Below, piece after piece: positions 7,835 to 16,536 of a stretch of DNA of 64,000 bases; within the stretch, counting starts at the first letter, position 1, and each line of letters begins with the position of its first letter. The notes under the pieces are model-generated. The model made no database searches and was not told the DNA's origin. It was given only the letters and a program-made list of their open reading frames with translations. Position numbers and translations under genes: made by a program. The DNA lies in the NCBI GenBank assembly GCA_030373505.1, contig JAUCYS010000014.1, positions 1 to 64,000 of the forward strand, given 5' to 3'. The stretch comes from Parasphingorhabdus sp. (GTDB lineage: Bacteria > Pseudomonadota > Alphaproteobacteria > Sphingomonadales > Sphingomonadaceae).

Positions 7835-8233
7835 TCACTGTTTGGCGATCGCGGTCAGTTTGCCGCCCCCGCCTTCTGTTGTGCGAAATTCAAAGGTGAC
7901 GCGGTCGCCGACCGCCACCTTCCGCATGCTCTCGTCATCTGCGGAAAATGCCATCGTCATCGCAGGCCAGCCGACCGCAGCGATCGGACCGTGGTCGATC
8001 GTGATCTTGCCGTCCGCCTCGTCGATCTCGGTGATCGAGCCTTCGCCGCTTCCGGCCTGTCCTGCCGCGGGGGACTCCATCATCGGCATGTCATCCGACA
8101 TAGGCATGCTGTCGGCATCGGGCATGTTGTCAGCCATCATGGTTCCGGCTGGCTCGGACGTTTCTTGGTCATTACTGCACGCCGCAAGTGCGAGCGGAGC
8201 CGCCAACAGGGTCAGGTAGTTTGTGGTACGCAT
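7835..8233 (-). CDS. cusF: CusF-domain periplasmic copper-binding lipoprotein
   Basis: A 132-aa lipoprotein with lipobox ALAAC (Cys19), a Met/Asp-rich linker (about 30-55) and a C-terminal CusF small barrel. The Cu(I)/Ag(I) ligand set of E. coli CusF (H36, W44, M47, M49) is matched with identical spacing by His81, Trp89, Met92 and Met94 (GWPAMTM). CusF hands metal to the CusCBA pump. The gene overlaps the end of cusA by 22 bp, so the two are coupled. A second copy of the same domain is fused to CusB. Confidence 0.9.
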   Translation of the reverse strand: MRTTNYLTLLAAPLALAACSNDQETSEPAGTMMADNMPDADSMPMSDDMPMMESPAAGQAGSGEGSITEIDEADGKITIDHGPIAAVGWPAMTMAFSADDESMRKVAVGDRVTFEFRTTEGGGGKLTAIAKQ

Positions 8234-11200
8234 TCTTCATCTCCTTGAGGTTTTGCCGGTTTTTCCGGACGGGGTCGCCGCAACAACAAATATGCGGCGG
8301 GTAGTACGAACATGGACAGGAGCGGGGCGGTGATCATCCCGCCGATCATCGGTGCAGCAATTCGGCTCATTACTTCGGAACCCGCGCCGGTGCCGATCAG
8401 GATCGGGAACAGACCTGCCAGGATCACGGCAACAGTCATTGCCTTTGGCCGAACGCGCAGGAGCGCGCCTTCGCGTATTGCCTGGTCAACTTCCTCCGCA
8501 TCCGGATCGGTCCGCTGCTCGAGCGCTGCCTTGAGATAGATCAGCATGATCACGCCGAACTCGGCAGAAACGCCGGCAAGAGCAATGAAACCAACTGCCG
8601 TGGCGACTGACTGGTTGTATCCGAGCCAATAGAGCAGCCAGAAGCCGCCGGTAAGCGCGAAAGGCAACGTCCCCATAATCAACAGTGCTTCGTCTAAGCG
8701 GCGGAAGATCAGATAAAGCAGCAGAAAGATGGTGGCCAAGGTCGCCGGAATGACGATTTTCATGCGCTCCGCTGCGCGAGTCAAATATTCGAATTGCCCG
8801 GCATAAGAAAGGCTGACACCGGGCGGAAGATTGACATCGGCGGCAATCGCATCTTGCAGATCGCTCACAACCGATGTCAGATCACGGTCGCGGACATCCA
8901 CATAGACGTAGCTGGTAGGCCGACCCTGCTCGCTTTTCAGCATCGGCGGCCCGCTGCTGACCTTGATCTGGGCTACGGTGCCAAGCGTAATTTGCTGGCC
9001 TGAAGGCGTCAGAACGGGAAGCGCGCGCAATTCGCCAACGCTGTCGCGTATCTCACGCGGGTAACGCACGTTGACCGGATAACGCGCCAGACCTTCGACA
9101 GTTCGCGCTACATTCGCGCCGCCGATTGCGCCCGATACAATTATCTGCACATCGTCTATTTTGAGTCCGTAACGCGCGGCTGCGAGGCGGTCGATGTCGA
9201 CATCGATGTAACGGCCGCCGGTCAGGCGCTCCGCCAGCGCAGAACTTACGCCTGGTACGGTTTTGGCCACTCGCTCGACGCCTTGAGCCACCTTGTCGAT
9301 ATCAGCCAGGCTCTCACCGAAGACCTTCACTCCGATCGGACTTTTTATCCCTGTTGCCAGCATGTCGATCCGGTTGCGGATCGGCGGGACCCAGATATTC
9401 GCCAGTCCCGGCACCCTCACGGTGCGGTCGAGTTCCTCAATTAATTTATCAGGCGTCATTCCTTCGCGCCATTCTTCGCGCGGTTTGAACTGAATAGTCG
9501 TCTCGAACATCGTTAGCGGCGCGGGATCGGTGGCGGTATCGGCCCGCCCGGCCTTGCCGAACACGGTCTTTACTTCGGGAACCGATTTGATGAGGCGGTC
9601 GGTACGCTGAAGTAGCGCAGATGCCTGGCCGGGCGAAAGGCCGGGCAGGGCACTCGGCATATAGAGCAGATCGCCTTCGTCTAACGGGGGCAAGAATTCC
9701 CCGCCCAATTGAGAGAAGGGTATGAGGGTGGTGAGAAAAATCGCACCTGCGATGGCCAATGTGGCTTTCGGCCACCGCATAACCCAGTCGAGCCCCGGCC
9801 GGTAGGCCCACGTCAGCCCGCGATTGATCGGGTTTTTGTCTTCGGACGGTATTTTCCCGCGGATCAGCCAGCCCATCAGGACTGGTACGAGCGTCACCGA
9901 TAAAATTGCCGCCCCTGCCATTGCGTATGTCTTGGTGAAAGCGAGCGGCGCGAACAGCCGTCCTTCCTGCGCCTGCAAGGTGAACACGGGGATGAAGGAA
10001 AAGGTAATGATCAGAAGACTGAAAAACAGCGCCGGACCCACTTCCTTCGCGGCGTCCGCTATTACCTTCCACCGCTCCTGACCAGCCAATACCCGGTCAG
10101 GATTGTCGTGCGCCCATCGTTCCAGATGTTTGTGCGCGTTTTCGACCATGACAATCGCCGCATCGACCATCGCTCCAACGGCAATGGCAATCCCGCCGAG
10201 CGACATGATATTGGCGTTCACGCCTTGGAAGCGCATAATGATGAAGGCGGCGAGGACGCCTAGCGGCAGCGTGACGATAGCTACCAGAGCAGAACGTACA
10301 TGCCAGAGGAACAGCGCGCAAACCAGGCCGACAACGATGAATTCCTCGATAAGCTTAGTCGTCAGGTTTTCCACCGAAGCGTCAATCAGTTGGGCCCGGT
10401 TGTAAGTCGTAACGACCTCAACCCCTTTGGGTAGGCTCGCCTGAAGCTGCTTGAGCTTGGCTTCGACCGCTGTGATCGCGCTGCGCGCATCGGCGCCTTG
10501 GCGAAGGATCACCACACCTCCCGCGACCTCGCCTTCGCCATTGAGTTCGGCGATGCCGCGCCTAAGCTCGGGACCAATTTGAATGGTTGCAACGTCTCCG
10601 AGAGTCACCGGAACGCCCGCACCGGCGACGCTCAGGGGGATGCTGCGAAAGTCGGCCAATTTGCTAAGATAGCCTGAGGAGCGAACCATATATTCGGCCT
10701 CGCCCATCTCGATGATCGATCCTCCAGATTCCCGATTGGATCCACGGACCGCCTTGACTATTTCGGCGTGGGTGACGCCAAGTGAAGCCATACGATAGGG
10801 GTCGAGCACGACCTGATATTGCTTGACCATGCCGCCGATGCTGGCGACCTCTGCAATCCCCGGGACCGTTTTTAATTCATAACGTAAAAACCAGTCCTGA
10901 AGGCTTCGCAGGCCGGCAAGATCGTTTCCGCCGGTGCGATCGACCAATGCGTATTCGTAAATCCAGCCGACTCCGGTCGCATCCGGGCCGAGCGCGCTTG
11001 AAACCCCTTCGGGTAGCTGCCCCTGCACCTGATTGAGATATTCAAGGACGCGCGAGCGCGCCCAGTAAAGATCGGTCCCGTCTTCGAATATCACATAGAC
11101 ATAGCTATCCCCGAAAAATGAATAGCCGCGAACAGTCTTGGCACCGGGGACCGACAACATGGTCGTCGCCAGCGGATAAGTGACCTGATCCTCAACCAGA

Positions 11201-11376
11201 CGCGGCGCTTGCCCTGGATAGTTGGATCGGATGACCACCTGTACATCCGAAAGGTCGGGTATTGCATCGACCGGCGTGGTACGCACAGCCCAATAGCCTG
11301 CCAGAGAGAGGACGAGCGCCGCCAGCACGACGAAAAAGCGATTGGCGATAGAACCATCGATAATACGCGCGATCAT
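8212..11376 (-). CDS. cusA: HME-RND efflux pump, CusA/CzcA family
   Basis: A 1054-aa proton-driven inner-membrane pump of the heavy-metal RND family, full length. The N-terminus [17 protein letters not shown], the [11 protein letters not shown] motif and TM4 [19 protein letters not shown] (acidic residues of the proton relay) are typical; two large periplasmic loops alternate with TM helices to the C-terminal [10 protein letters not shown]. It works with CusB and CusC as a trans-envelope export channel. Cu/Ag rather than Co/Zn/Cd is inferred from the adjoining CusF proteins. The stop lies inside the cusF start region and the start overlaps the cusB stop by 4 bp. Confidence 0.95.
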   Translation of the reverse strand: MIARIIDGSIANRFFVVLAALVLSLAGYWAVRTTPVDAIPDLSDVQVVIRSNYPGQAPRLVEDQVTYPLATTMLSVPGAKTVRGYSFFGDSYVYVIFEDGTDLYWARSRVLEYLNQVQGQLPEGVSSALGPDATGVGWIYEYALVDRTGGNDLAGLRSLQDWFLRYELKTVPGIAEVASIGGMVKQYQVVLDPYRMASLGVTHAEIVKAVRGSNRESGGSIIEMGEAEYMVRSSGYLSKLADFRSIPLSVAGAGVPVTLGDVATIQIGPELRRGIAELNGEGEVAGGVVILRQGADARSAITAVEAKLKQLQASLPKGVEVVTTYNRAQLIDASVENLTTKLIEEFIVVGLVCALFLWHVRSALVAIVTLPLGVLAAFIIMRFQGVNANIMSLGGIAIAVGAMVDAAIVMVENAHKHLERWAHDNPDRVLAGQERWKVIADAAKEVGPALFFSLLIITFSFIPVFTLQAQEGRLFAPLAFTKTYAMAGAAILSVTLVPVLMGWLIRGKIPSEDKNPINRGLTWAYRPGLDWVMRWPKATLAIAGAIFLTTLIPFSQLGGEFLPPLDEGDLLYMPSALPGLSPGQASALLQRTDRLIKSVPEVKTVFGKAGRADTATDPAPLTMFETTIQFKPREEWREGMTPDKLIEELDRTVRVPGLANIWVPPIRNRIDMLATGIKSPIGVKVFGESLADIDKVAQGVERVAKTVPGVSSALAERLTGGRYIDVDIDRLAAARYGLKIDDVQIIVSGAIGGANVARTVEGLARYPVNVRYPREIRDSVGELRALPVLTPSGQQITLGTVAQIKVSSGPPMLKSEQGRPTSYVYVDVRDRDLTSVVSDLQDAIAADVNLPPGVSLSYAGQFEYLTRAAERMKIVIPATLATIFLLLYLIFRRLDEALLIMGTLPFALTGGFWLLYWLGYNQSVATAVGFIALAGVSAEFGVIMLIYLKAALEQRTDPDAEEVDQAIREGALLRVRPKAMTVAVILAGLFPILIGTGAGSEVMSRIAAPMIGGMITAPLLSMFVLPAAYLLLRRPRPEKPAKPQGDEECVPQTT

Positions 11377-12905
11377 TGACTGCTCTTCCGGATGGACACG
11401 ATTTGGCCCCCAGAATCCTTTTGTATGAAGGTGAATTTTACCCGGTCTCCGCGCTTGAACCCGCGTAGCTGCGCAGCGCCGCTGGTAGAGAAGGCCATTG
11501 TCATCGCGGGCCAGTCGAGCTGCGGAACGGGTCCGTGCTTCAGCGTGACAGATCTCGCGGCGATCTTTTCGATTGTGCCGGTGGCGCTGAAAGTGGCGGG
11601 CCTTTTGTCATCAGCTCCTTGCTGCGCGCCAGCATCTTTGCCCGGTGCCTCCTCAATAGACCGGACGTCGAGACCGGAAAGACTGGCTTCGGAATCGATC
11701 AGGAACTGGCCCGAGGTCACGACCTTCTCGCCCGGAGCAAGGCCCGCAAGGACCTCGGTTCGGCCGGCTGCCTCGCGCCCGATGCGGACCTCGGCGGGCG
11801 TGAAGCCTCCCTTGTCCTGCCTTAGCATCACGATCGTTCTGCGCCCCGTGCGAATGACGGCTTCGGAGGGGACCAGCAGCGCGCGCCGCGTGTCGGGAGT
11901 GAGCGAGACCCGCGCGAACATACCTGGTTTGAGCTTGCCGCCAGGATTGGGCAGCTGCGCCCGCACGGTCACCGTGCGGCTCGCATCCTGCGCGCTCGGC
12001 AGCACCGCAATGATGCGACCGACAAACCGTTCGTCAGGGTATGCCGTAAGCGTTGCGTTGACGGGCTGACCGACACGGACATTGGCAATCTGTGTTTCGG
12101 GGACCGCCGCCTCGAGCCAGATAGGCGAGAAACCGGTAATTTCCGCCAACATCTGTCCGGCCATAACGGTCATGCCGGGACGAACGCCGAGCGATGTTAT
12201 GGCGCCGCCAATCGGCGCGGTGACAGTGATCGTCGATTGCGCTCGCCGACTTCGTCCGACTGAAGAGATTAGGCCAGGTGACATGCCCAGCAGGCGCATC
12301 CGTTCACGCATGGCGCGAGCGAGCGCTTCGTCGCCGCTGTTCAGCACCGCGAGATATTCCTGCTGCGCGCCGCCCCACTCTGGTACCAGGATGTCGACTA
12401 GTGGCGCGCCGCGACCGACAACATCGTCGGGCGCGCGGCCATAGGTTCGTTGGACAAAGCCGCCCGCCCTGGGCTGGACGATCGCCACGTCTCGCCCGTT
12501 GTAGGCGAGAACGCCGGTGACGGTCACTTCCGGTTCGAGGACGCCGTATTCGGCTTCAGCGGTTTGGATTCCGAAATTCTGGACGAGCGTCGGATCGATA
12601 CTGACCCCGCTGCTCGCTCCGGCTTCCTCGCCCGCACATTTCGCAACCAGTTGCATGTCCATGAACGGCGATTTGCCCGGCTCGTCGAAGCGCTGGCCCG
12701 GCACCATCGGATCGTACCAGTAGAGGACGTTCTCGCATTGGGTACCGGATGCGCCCCCAGTGCCATTGGTTTCGTTCCCGCCTTCACCGAGTTGCGAAAA
12801 TCCGTAGCCAGCGGTTGCGCTGATCAGCGCGACCGTTGCCGCCATCGTCCAGGATTTCTGGCGCGGCGACAGTTTATCCCATGCGGCTCCCATTGCGGCT
12901 CTCAT
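11373..12905 (-). CDS. cusB: CusB periplasmic adaptor with fused C-terminal CusF domain
   Basis: A 510-aa membrane-fusion protein linking CusA to the outer-membrane channel. N-terminal membrane anchor (about 17-40), then a heavy-metal-binding region with [13 protein letters not shown] and FMDMQL, the adaptor body ([20 protein letters not shown]), a beta-barrel, and a C-terminal CusF domain (about 435-510). His457, Trp465, Met468 and Met470 repeat the CusF ligand spacing H-x7-W-x2-M-x-M. Fusions of this type occur in some proteobacteria; here a free CusF lipoprotein is also encoded. 4-bp overlaps on both sides (with cusA and cusC) indicate one polycistron. Confidence 0.93.
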   Translation of the reverse strand: MRAAMGAAWDKLSPRQKSWTMAATVALISATAGYGFSQLGEGGNETNGTGGASGTQCENVLYWYDPMVPGQRFDEPGKSPFMDMQLVAKCAGEEAGASSGVSIDPTLVQNFGIQTAEAEYGVLEPEVTVTGVLAYNGRDVAIVQPRAGGFVQRTYGRAPDDVVGRGAPLVDILVPEWGGAQQEYLAVLNSGDEALARAMRERMRLLGMSPGLISSVGRSRRAQSTITVTAPIGGAITSLGVRPGMTVMAGQMLAEITGFSPIWLEAAVPETQIANVRVGQPVNATLTAYPDERFVGRIIAVLPSAQDASRTVTVRAQLPNPGGKLKPGMFARVSLTPDTRRALLVPSEAVIRTGRRTIVMLRQDKGGFTPAEVRIGREAAGRTEVLAGLAPGEKVVTSGQFLIDSEASLSGLDVRSIEEAPGKDAGAQQGADDKRPATFSATGTIEKIAARSVTLKHGPVPQLDWPAMTMAFSTSGAAQLRGFKRGDRVKFTFIQKDSGGQIVSIRKSSQ

Positions 12906-14137
12906 AGCTCGTGCTCCCTGTAGGTAAGTCGTAAATTGGCAGCCGCTTCCACGGTCGCTTCCTCGCGCTTGAGTATTTCGATCTGGAGAAGGGCCAAGGC
13001 CTTGATGGCCTCGATGACATCAACAAGCTCGGCGCGGGCCGCCGCAAAGCTGGCCCTTTCGAGTTCGGCCCGGCTACGGGCCAGAGGTAGCAATTCTTCG
13101 GTGGCACGTTGCCACTGGCGGTGTGCGCTGCGCCAAGCGGCAAGGTCGCCCTCAAATTGCGCCTCAAGCTCGCGCAGGCGATCCGCTTGGATAGATTGCG
13201 CTGCAAAAGCATCGGCTTCTGCGGCGGCAATCCTCGGATTCTGGCGCCTGCCCGCGAAAATGGGAAGTGTTATCGAGCCCATAACCGATACGACATCCCC
13301 AAAGGCAGGATCGCGCCGCCCGTAGCTAAGGTTGACACCGAAATCGGGGCGCTTATCCGAGCGAGCGAGATCGGCCCGCGCTTCGGCTTGACGAACCTGC
13401 GCCACTGCGAGGATGATTTCTGGATTATGCTTCAGGGTCGCCCGGAGACGCTCGACATCGACATTCGTCGGTGGGACTGATCCTGTCGCCGCTGGTTCTT
13501 GCACCGAAATGTAGCGCGCCAGCATCGCTTGCGCGGCTTCGCGATCAGCTTCGAGGCGCGTCCGCACATCCTCGACATCCAGCACCGCCCGCCGGACCTC
13601 CAAGCTTTCTCCCGGTCTGGCAGAACCAGAAGCGACAGCGCTGCGCGCTAAGGGAACCAGCTTTTCAATCTGTCCAAGTGCGTCATCGGCAACGGTGAGG
13701 GCTTGTTGGGAATAAGCGAGCGAAATCCAGGCCTTGCCCGCACCAAGACGTGCCATATAGCGCGCGTTAGCGAGCTGCGCGGTGGCGAAGTCAATATCGG
13801 CTGCTGCCATCCCCGCTCTCGCATGACGCTCAGCAAGATTGGGGATAAGCTGCTCCACCCCGACCTGAACCTGTGTGGGCAGCTGCCGATCGAGCTCAAA
13901 TGCAGCCGGGCCTGTTACAGGCAGATTCTGTATTCCCGCATAGAGTCGGGGGTCTGGCAATTCATCAGCGGCGTCCGCGACCTGCCGGCGAGCATCGAGC
14001 TGTTGTTCGCGCGCTCGCACCTGCGGCTGATCGCCAACGGCCGCTCTCAAGGCTTCTTCATACCCAACCGATTGGGCGTAACTTGCCGACGCGAGGGCCA
14101 GCATGACCGGAAGCGCAGTCCAAAATGCACATTTCAT
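12902..14137 (-). CDS. cusC: TolC-family outer-membrane channel (CusC-like)
   Basis: A 411-aa outer-membrane efflux protein. A signal peptide (cleavage after SASYA) is followed by two long helical repeats of the OEP family, seen in LPDPRLYAGIQNLP, RADLARSDKRPDFGVNLSYG and PIFAGRRQNPRIAAAEAD. It forms the exit duct for CusBA. Length is near the family norm. The stop overlaps the cusB start by ATGA. The next gene upstream on the same strand ends 112 bp before this start, so a promoter inside that gap is possible. Confidence 0.9.
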   Translation of the reverse strand: MKCAFWTALPVMLALASASYAQSVGYEEALRAAVGDQPQVRAREQQLDARRQVADAADELPDPRLYAGIQNLPVTGPAAFELDRQLPTQVQVGVEQLIPNLAERHARAGMAAADIDFATAQLANARYMARLGAGKAWISLAYSQQALTVADDALGQIEKLVPLARSAVASGSARPGESLEVRRAVLDVEDVRTRLEADREAAQAMLARYISVQEPAATGSVPPTNVDVERLRATLKHNPEIILAVAQVRQAEARADLARSDKRPDFGVNLSYGRRDPAFGDVVSVMGSITLPIFAGRRQNPRIAAAEADAFAAQSIQADRLRELEAQFEGDLAAWRSAHRQWQRATEELLPLARSRAELERASFAAARAELVDVIEAIKALALLQIEILKREEATVEAAANLRLTYREHEL

Positions 14138-14249
14138 AATTTTTAGTTTCCGCTAAAGGACGGGGCATGGGCAGAACGAACGACCGGCATTAGATGCGCA
14201 GAACGATTCGCTTAGCTTCAGGCTTGCAGGGTTATCTCCCTGCCTATAT

Positions 14250-14606
14250 TCAGAGCTGCGCTTGCGGAGGCGGAGGTTCAGGTCCTAGCCGATTGACAGC
14301 CAGCGAGAACTCGGTGAACTCGCCAAACTGCGACGGGATGACTATATCCACATATTCGGCAGACGCGTCAGCGGCCATGGCCAGTGGGGGGATGCAACCG
14401 AGCGCCACCAAGCAATCCAGGCGAATGTTCTTGCACGGCCCTTTTTGGTCATCCGAAGAAGTGGTCGATGAGTTTTCCATGCGCATCTCATCACATGGCC
14501 CTTCGATCGTCGCAGCGACCTGGGGGCGCGCCGAGGCATAGGCTGCCGACTGCACGAAGAGCCCGCAGACGATCAGGATGAGTCCAAAGGAGCGCAGAAT
14601 ATGCAT
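14250..14606 (-). CDS. Secreted hypothetical protein at the head of the cus operon
   Basis: A 118-aa protein I do not recognise. It has a clear signal peptide (residues 1-24, ending YASA) and a mature part with four Cys (in GPCDEM, GPCKNI, LDCLVALGC) and a proline-rich C-terminus PEPPPPQAQL. It is on the same strand as cusCBA-cusF and ends 112 bp before cusC. Position suggests a periplasmic accessory factor; the Cys could bind metal or form disulfides. Whether it shares the cus promoter is not shown. Confidence 0.6.
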   Translation of the reverse strand: MHILRSFGLILIVCGLFVQSAAYASARPQVAATIEGPCDEMRMENSSTTSSDDQKGPCKNIRLDCLVALGCIPPLAMAADASAEYVDIVIPSQFGEFTEFSLAVNRLGPEPPPPQAQL

Positions 14607-14665
14607 TACGCCGTCCTATGCGCCTGACCGGGCTCTGACAAGCCTCTTTGCATTAACCTTTTAAA

Positions 14666-14697
14666 ATTCAACATTCTCGGTGCACTCCTATGGTCAA
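14666..14697 (-). promoter_or_regulatory. Candidate promoter of the cus operon
   Basis: On the minus strand TTGACC (14697-14692) is followed after 20 bp by TTGAAT (14671-14666), 60 bp before the start at 14606. The long spacer with a central GTGCAC would fit a MerR-type promoter, but it lacks the TTCC...GGAA dyad shared by the other three island promoters. Weak call. Confidence 0.3.
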
Positions 14698-14738
14698 TAA
14701 GGTCGGTGCAAACCTCAAATCGCGATACAGATAAAGGT

Positions 14739-14766
14739 CCTGCCCCGCAGGTTACTGCGGGGCAGG
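14739..14766 (-). terminator. Strong hairpin terminator for the leftward operon at 14813-15459
   Basis: CCTGCCCCGCAG (14739-14750) and CTGCGGGGCAGG (14755-14766) make a perfect 12-bp stem with a GTTA loop. Read leftward it follows the Met-rich gene (stop 14813) by 46 bp and is followed by a short T-rich stretch (CCTTTAT). It separates that operon from the cus operon. Confidence 0.65.
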
Positions 14767-14812
14767 TAGAGGGACGGGTCAATTTGGGAGCATGCCCTTA
14801 AGATGCTAAGCC

Positions 14813-15103
14813 TTAGCCGGCTTCGGCGCCAGATATCTGATCCTGCTTTTTCTTCATCATCTCTTTGCAGTTGCGCATCATATCCATCATTTGCGCGCGC
14901 ATTTCAGGATCATTCATCATGGCCATCATGCCGGACATATCTCCTTTCATGCCTGACATATCGCCCTGCATGGCACCACGCTCCTGGCCTTGCGAATTCT
15001 CTTTCGCGCTGGGACGGTGTTCAACCTTGGGCTGTGCAATCGCTGTTGTGGCAAGACCGGCCGTTGCCAGGGCGCCAAGGGCAGCTAATTTTAGATTGTT
15101 CAT
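14813..15103 (-). CDS. Secreted Met-rich small protein
   Basis: A 96-aa protein with a signal peptide (1-23, ending AIA) and a mature part dominated by Met: GDMSGM repeated, then MMAMM, MRAQMMDMM and KEMMKKK. There is one Cys. Met-rich periplasmic proteins bind Cu(I) or Ag(I) loosely and are usual in copper islands; that function is inferred. It is the second gene of a leftward pair whose MerR-type promoter is at 15492-15522, and a hairpin terminator follows. Confidence 0.7.
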   Translation of the reverse strand: MNNLKLAALGALATAGLATTAIAQPKVEHRPSAKENSQGQERGAMQGDMSGMKGDMSGMMAMMNDPEMRAQMMDMMRNCKEMMKKKQDQISGAEAG

Positions 15104-15192
15104 TACAATTATCCTTTCGTTTGATTGGTAGGGGTTGGTCTTACGTTATATTGCGCGCCATTAGAGAGCATGCCTTTTTGCGTGGTCTGTTT

Positions 15193-15459
15193 TCATGATC
15201 CTTGTGAAGAATTGCCCTTGCGCATGCACATCGCGAGCATGAGGAGGCAGGGGAGCACATAGAGAAAAGGAAGGATCGCGGCGAATCCCAGCCACATCGA
15301 GCCCAGTATGAGACCGCCTGCTGTCAAGACCGCGACAAGGGCGAGCAGCCACTTGTGGCGCTTGCCGAGGCCTGTGGCGCAAGTTCCACTCGTTTCTGTC
15401 CTGGCCGCTTGAACAGAGGAGGATGCGTGCACCAATGTTCGGGACGAGCTAGTATTCAT
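15193..15459 (-). CDS. Small inner-membrane protein of a CueR-type operon
   Basis: An 88-aa protein. The start at 15459 has GGAGAAG about 9 nt upstream; an in-frame ATG at 15480 lacks this. A hydrophilic N-terminus (about 1-33) with one Cys precedes two hydrophobic segments (about 36-53 and 58-78), the second carrying YVLPCLLMLAMCM. It resembles small DUF2933-type membrane proteins of metal islands but I am not sure of the family. It is the first gene after the MerR-type promoter at 15492-15522 and is followed by the Met-rich protein gene. Function unknown. Confidence 0.65.
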   Translation of the reverse strand: MNTSSSRTLVHASSSVQAARTETSGTCATGLGKRHKWLLALVAVLTAGGLILGSMWLGFAAILPFLYVLPCLLMLAMCMRKGNSSQGS

Positions 15460-15491
15460 TGCTTTTCTTCTCCGAATCAATCAATAACCAG

Positions 15492-15522
15492 AAAATAAGG
15501 CTTCCTATGATGGGAAGGTCAA
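15492..15522 (-). promoter_or_regulatory. MerR/CueR-type promoter 1 (leftward)
   Basis: Minus strand: -35 TTGACC (15522-15517), a 19-bp spacer (15516-15498) with the dyad CTTCCCATCATAGGAAG across its -35 end, and -10 TATTTT (15497-15492). A 19-bp spacer with the operator inside is the hallmark of promoters twisted into activity by MerR-family activators. The same layout recurs at 18060-18090 and 18537-18567. Confidence 0.8.
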
Positions 15523-15568
15523 GAGCTTTCTCAAACTTTATATAGACTATCCCATCATCGCATTTGCA

Positions 15569-15584
15569 TTCCCATGATAGGAAG
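15569..15584. promoter_or_regulatory. Second CueR-like dyad at the regulator's start
   Basis: TTCCCATGATAGGAAG closely repeats the core of promoter 1 and ends 3 bp before the regulator's ATG at 15588. No good -35/-10 pair with a 19-bp spacer is seen around it in either direction, so it may be an autoregulatory site. Confidence 0.4.
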
Positions 15585-15587
15585 CTT

Positions 15588-16058
15588 ATGAGTGTGGTCA
15601 TGAAACATTCCCACACGATCGGCGAGGCTGCTGCAACGACAGGCGTTTCGGCCAAGATGATCCGCCACTATGAGAAGATCAGGCTTATCATGCCCGCGGA
15701 ACGAACCGGCGCCGGTTATCGGCTCTACGATCCTGCCGATATCCATAAGCTGCGCTTTATCCGCCGAGCCCGCAATCTGGGCTTTTCGATTGACGAAATC
15801 AAAGAGTTGCTCGGTCTTTGGCAGGATGAGACGCGGGCCAGCAAGGATGTTCGACACGTTGCCGACAGCCATCTAGTCGCTCTGCGGAACAAGGCGGCGG
15901 AAATTCACTCGATGATCGATGCTCTTGAGCATCTCCTTGAAGGTTGTACAAACGATGATCGTCCTGACTGTCCCATTCTCAAGGGTCTGGCCAGCGATAC
16001 CACTTCTGCCCGTCCAAAGAATGTCGGTCACAAGTTTGGATACGAGCGGATCTGCTAG
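15588..16058 (+). CDS. cueR: CueR-like MerR-family copper-responsive activator
   Basis: A 156-aa regulator. N-terminal winged helix MerR domain (IGEAAATTGVSAKMIRHYEKIRL, then GYRLYDPADIHKLRFI), a dimerisation helix, and a C-terminal metal loop with Cys120 and Cys128 in CTNDDRPDCPIL. The 8-residue offset equals that of the Cu(I)-binding Cys112/Cys120 of E. coli CueR, and Ser85 in ASKDVR matches the +1-ion-selective Ser. The start at 15588 has AGGAAG upstream; TTG at 15564 and ATG at 15600 are alternatives. Three operators in the island fit this regulator. Confidence 0.88.
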   Translation: MSVVMKHSHTIGEAAATTGVSAKMIRHYEKIRLIMPAERTGAGYRLYDPADIHKLRFIRRARNLGFSIDEIKELLGLWQDETRASKDVRHVADSHLVALRNKAAEIHSMIDALEHLLEGCTNDDRPDCPILKGLASDTTSARPKNVGHKFGYERIC

Positions 16059-16073
16059 GATCATTCGCGGCCA

Positions 16074-16520
16074 TTAATAGCGCTTGTAGACGCTTTTTGC
16101 GCCGTCCGGAGCCACAGCCGTAATCGTCCAGGTGCCGGATTTCGGACCGCCCATTCCTGGCGAACCGGTAGGCATTCCGGGTAGCGTGATCCCCAAAATA
16201 TCGGGGCGTTCTTTTAAAAGGCGGTCGACGCTTGCGACCGGCACATGCCCGTCCACGAAATATCCCCCAATGAGCATCGTGTGACAGCCTTCGAGCCCGG
16301 CCGGTACGCCTTGGCGTTCCTTGATAAGGGCGAGGTCGTGGGTCGCCACCATTTTAACCGGATATCCGTTGGCCTCAAGATAGGTCCCGTAGCTCTCGCA
16401 GCAGCTGCACTGCGGGTTTTTGAAAATCGTGGCGAGCGGCTTTGCCTCTTGGGCCGATGCAAGTGTGGGAATTGCCACAAACGCAGCCAGAATTGCAGTA
16501 ATCTTGAGAAGTAAGTTCAT
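16074..16520 (-). CDS. DUF411 metal-binding periplasmic protein
   Basis: A 148-aa second DUF411 protein of the island. The start at 16520 (MNLLLKI) has AAAGGAA about 6 nt upstream, better than the ATG at 16535. A signal peptide ends TLASA; the mature protein has NPQCSCCESY, GCHTM with GGYFVDGHVP, and GMPTGSPGM. Unlike the paralogue at 110-577 it is not a lipoprotein. It lies 16 bp after the multicopper oxidase on the same strand and is likely cotranscribed from the promoter at 18060-18090. Metal binding is inferred from the Cys-x-Cys-Cys and Cys-His motifs. Confidence 0.9.
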   Translation of the reverse strand: MNLLLKITAILAAFVAIPTLASAQEAKPLATIFKNPQCSCCESYGTYLEANGYPVKMVATHDLALIKERQGVPAGLEGCHTMLIGGYFVDGHVPVASVDRLLKERPDILGITLPGMPTGSPGMGGPKSGTWTITAVAPDGAKSVYKRY

Positions 16521-16536
16521 CAAATTTCCTTTCATG

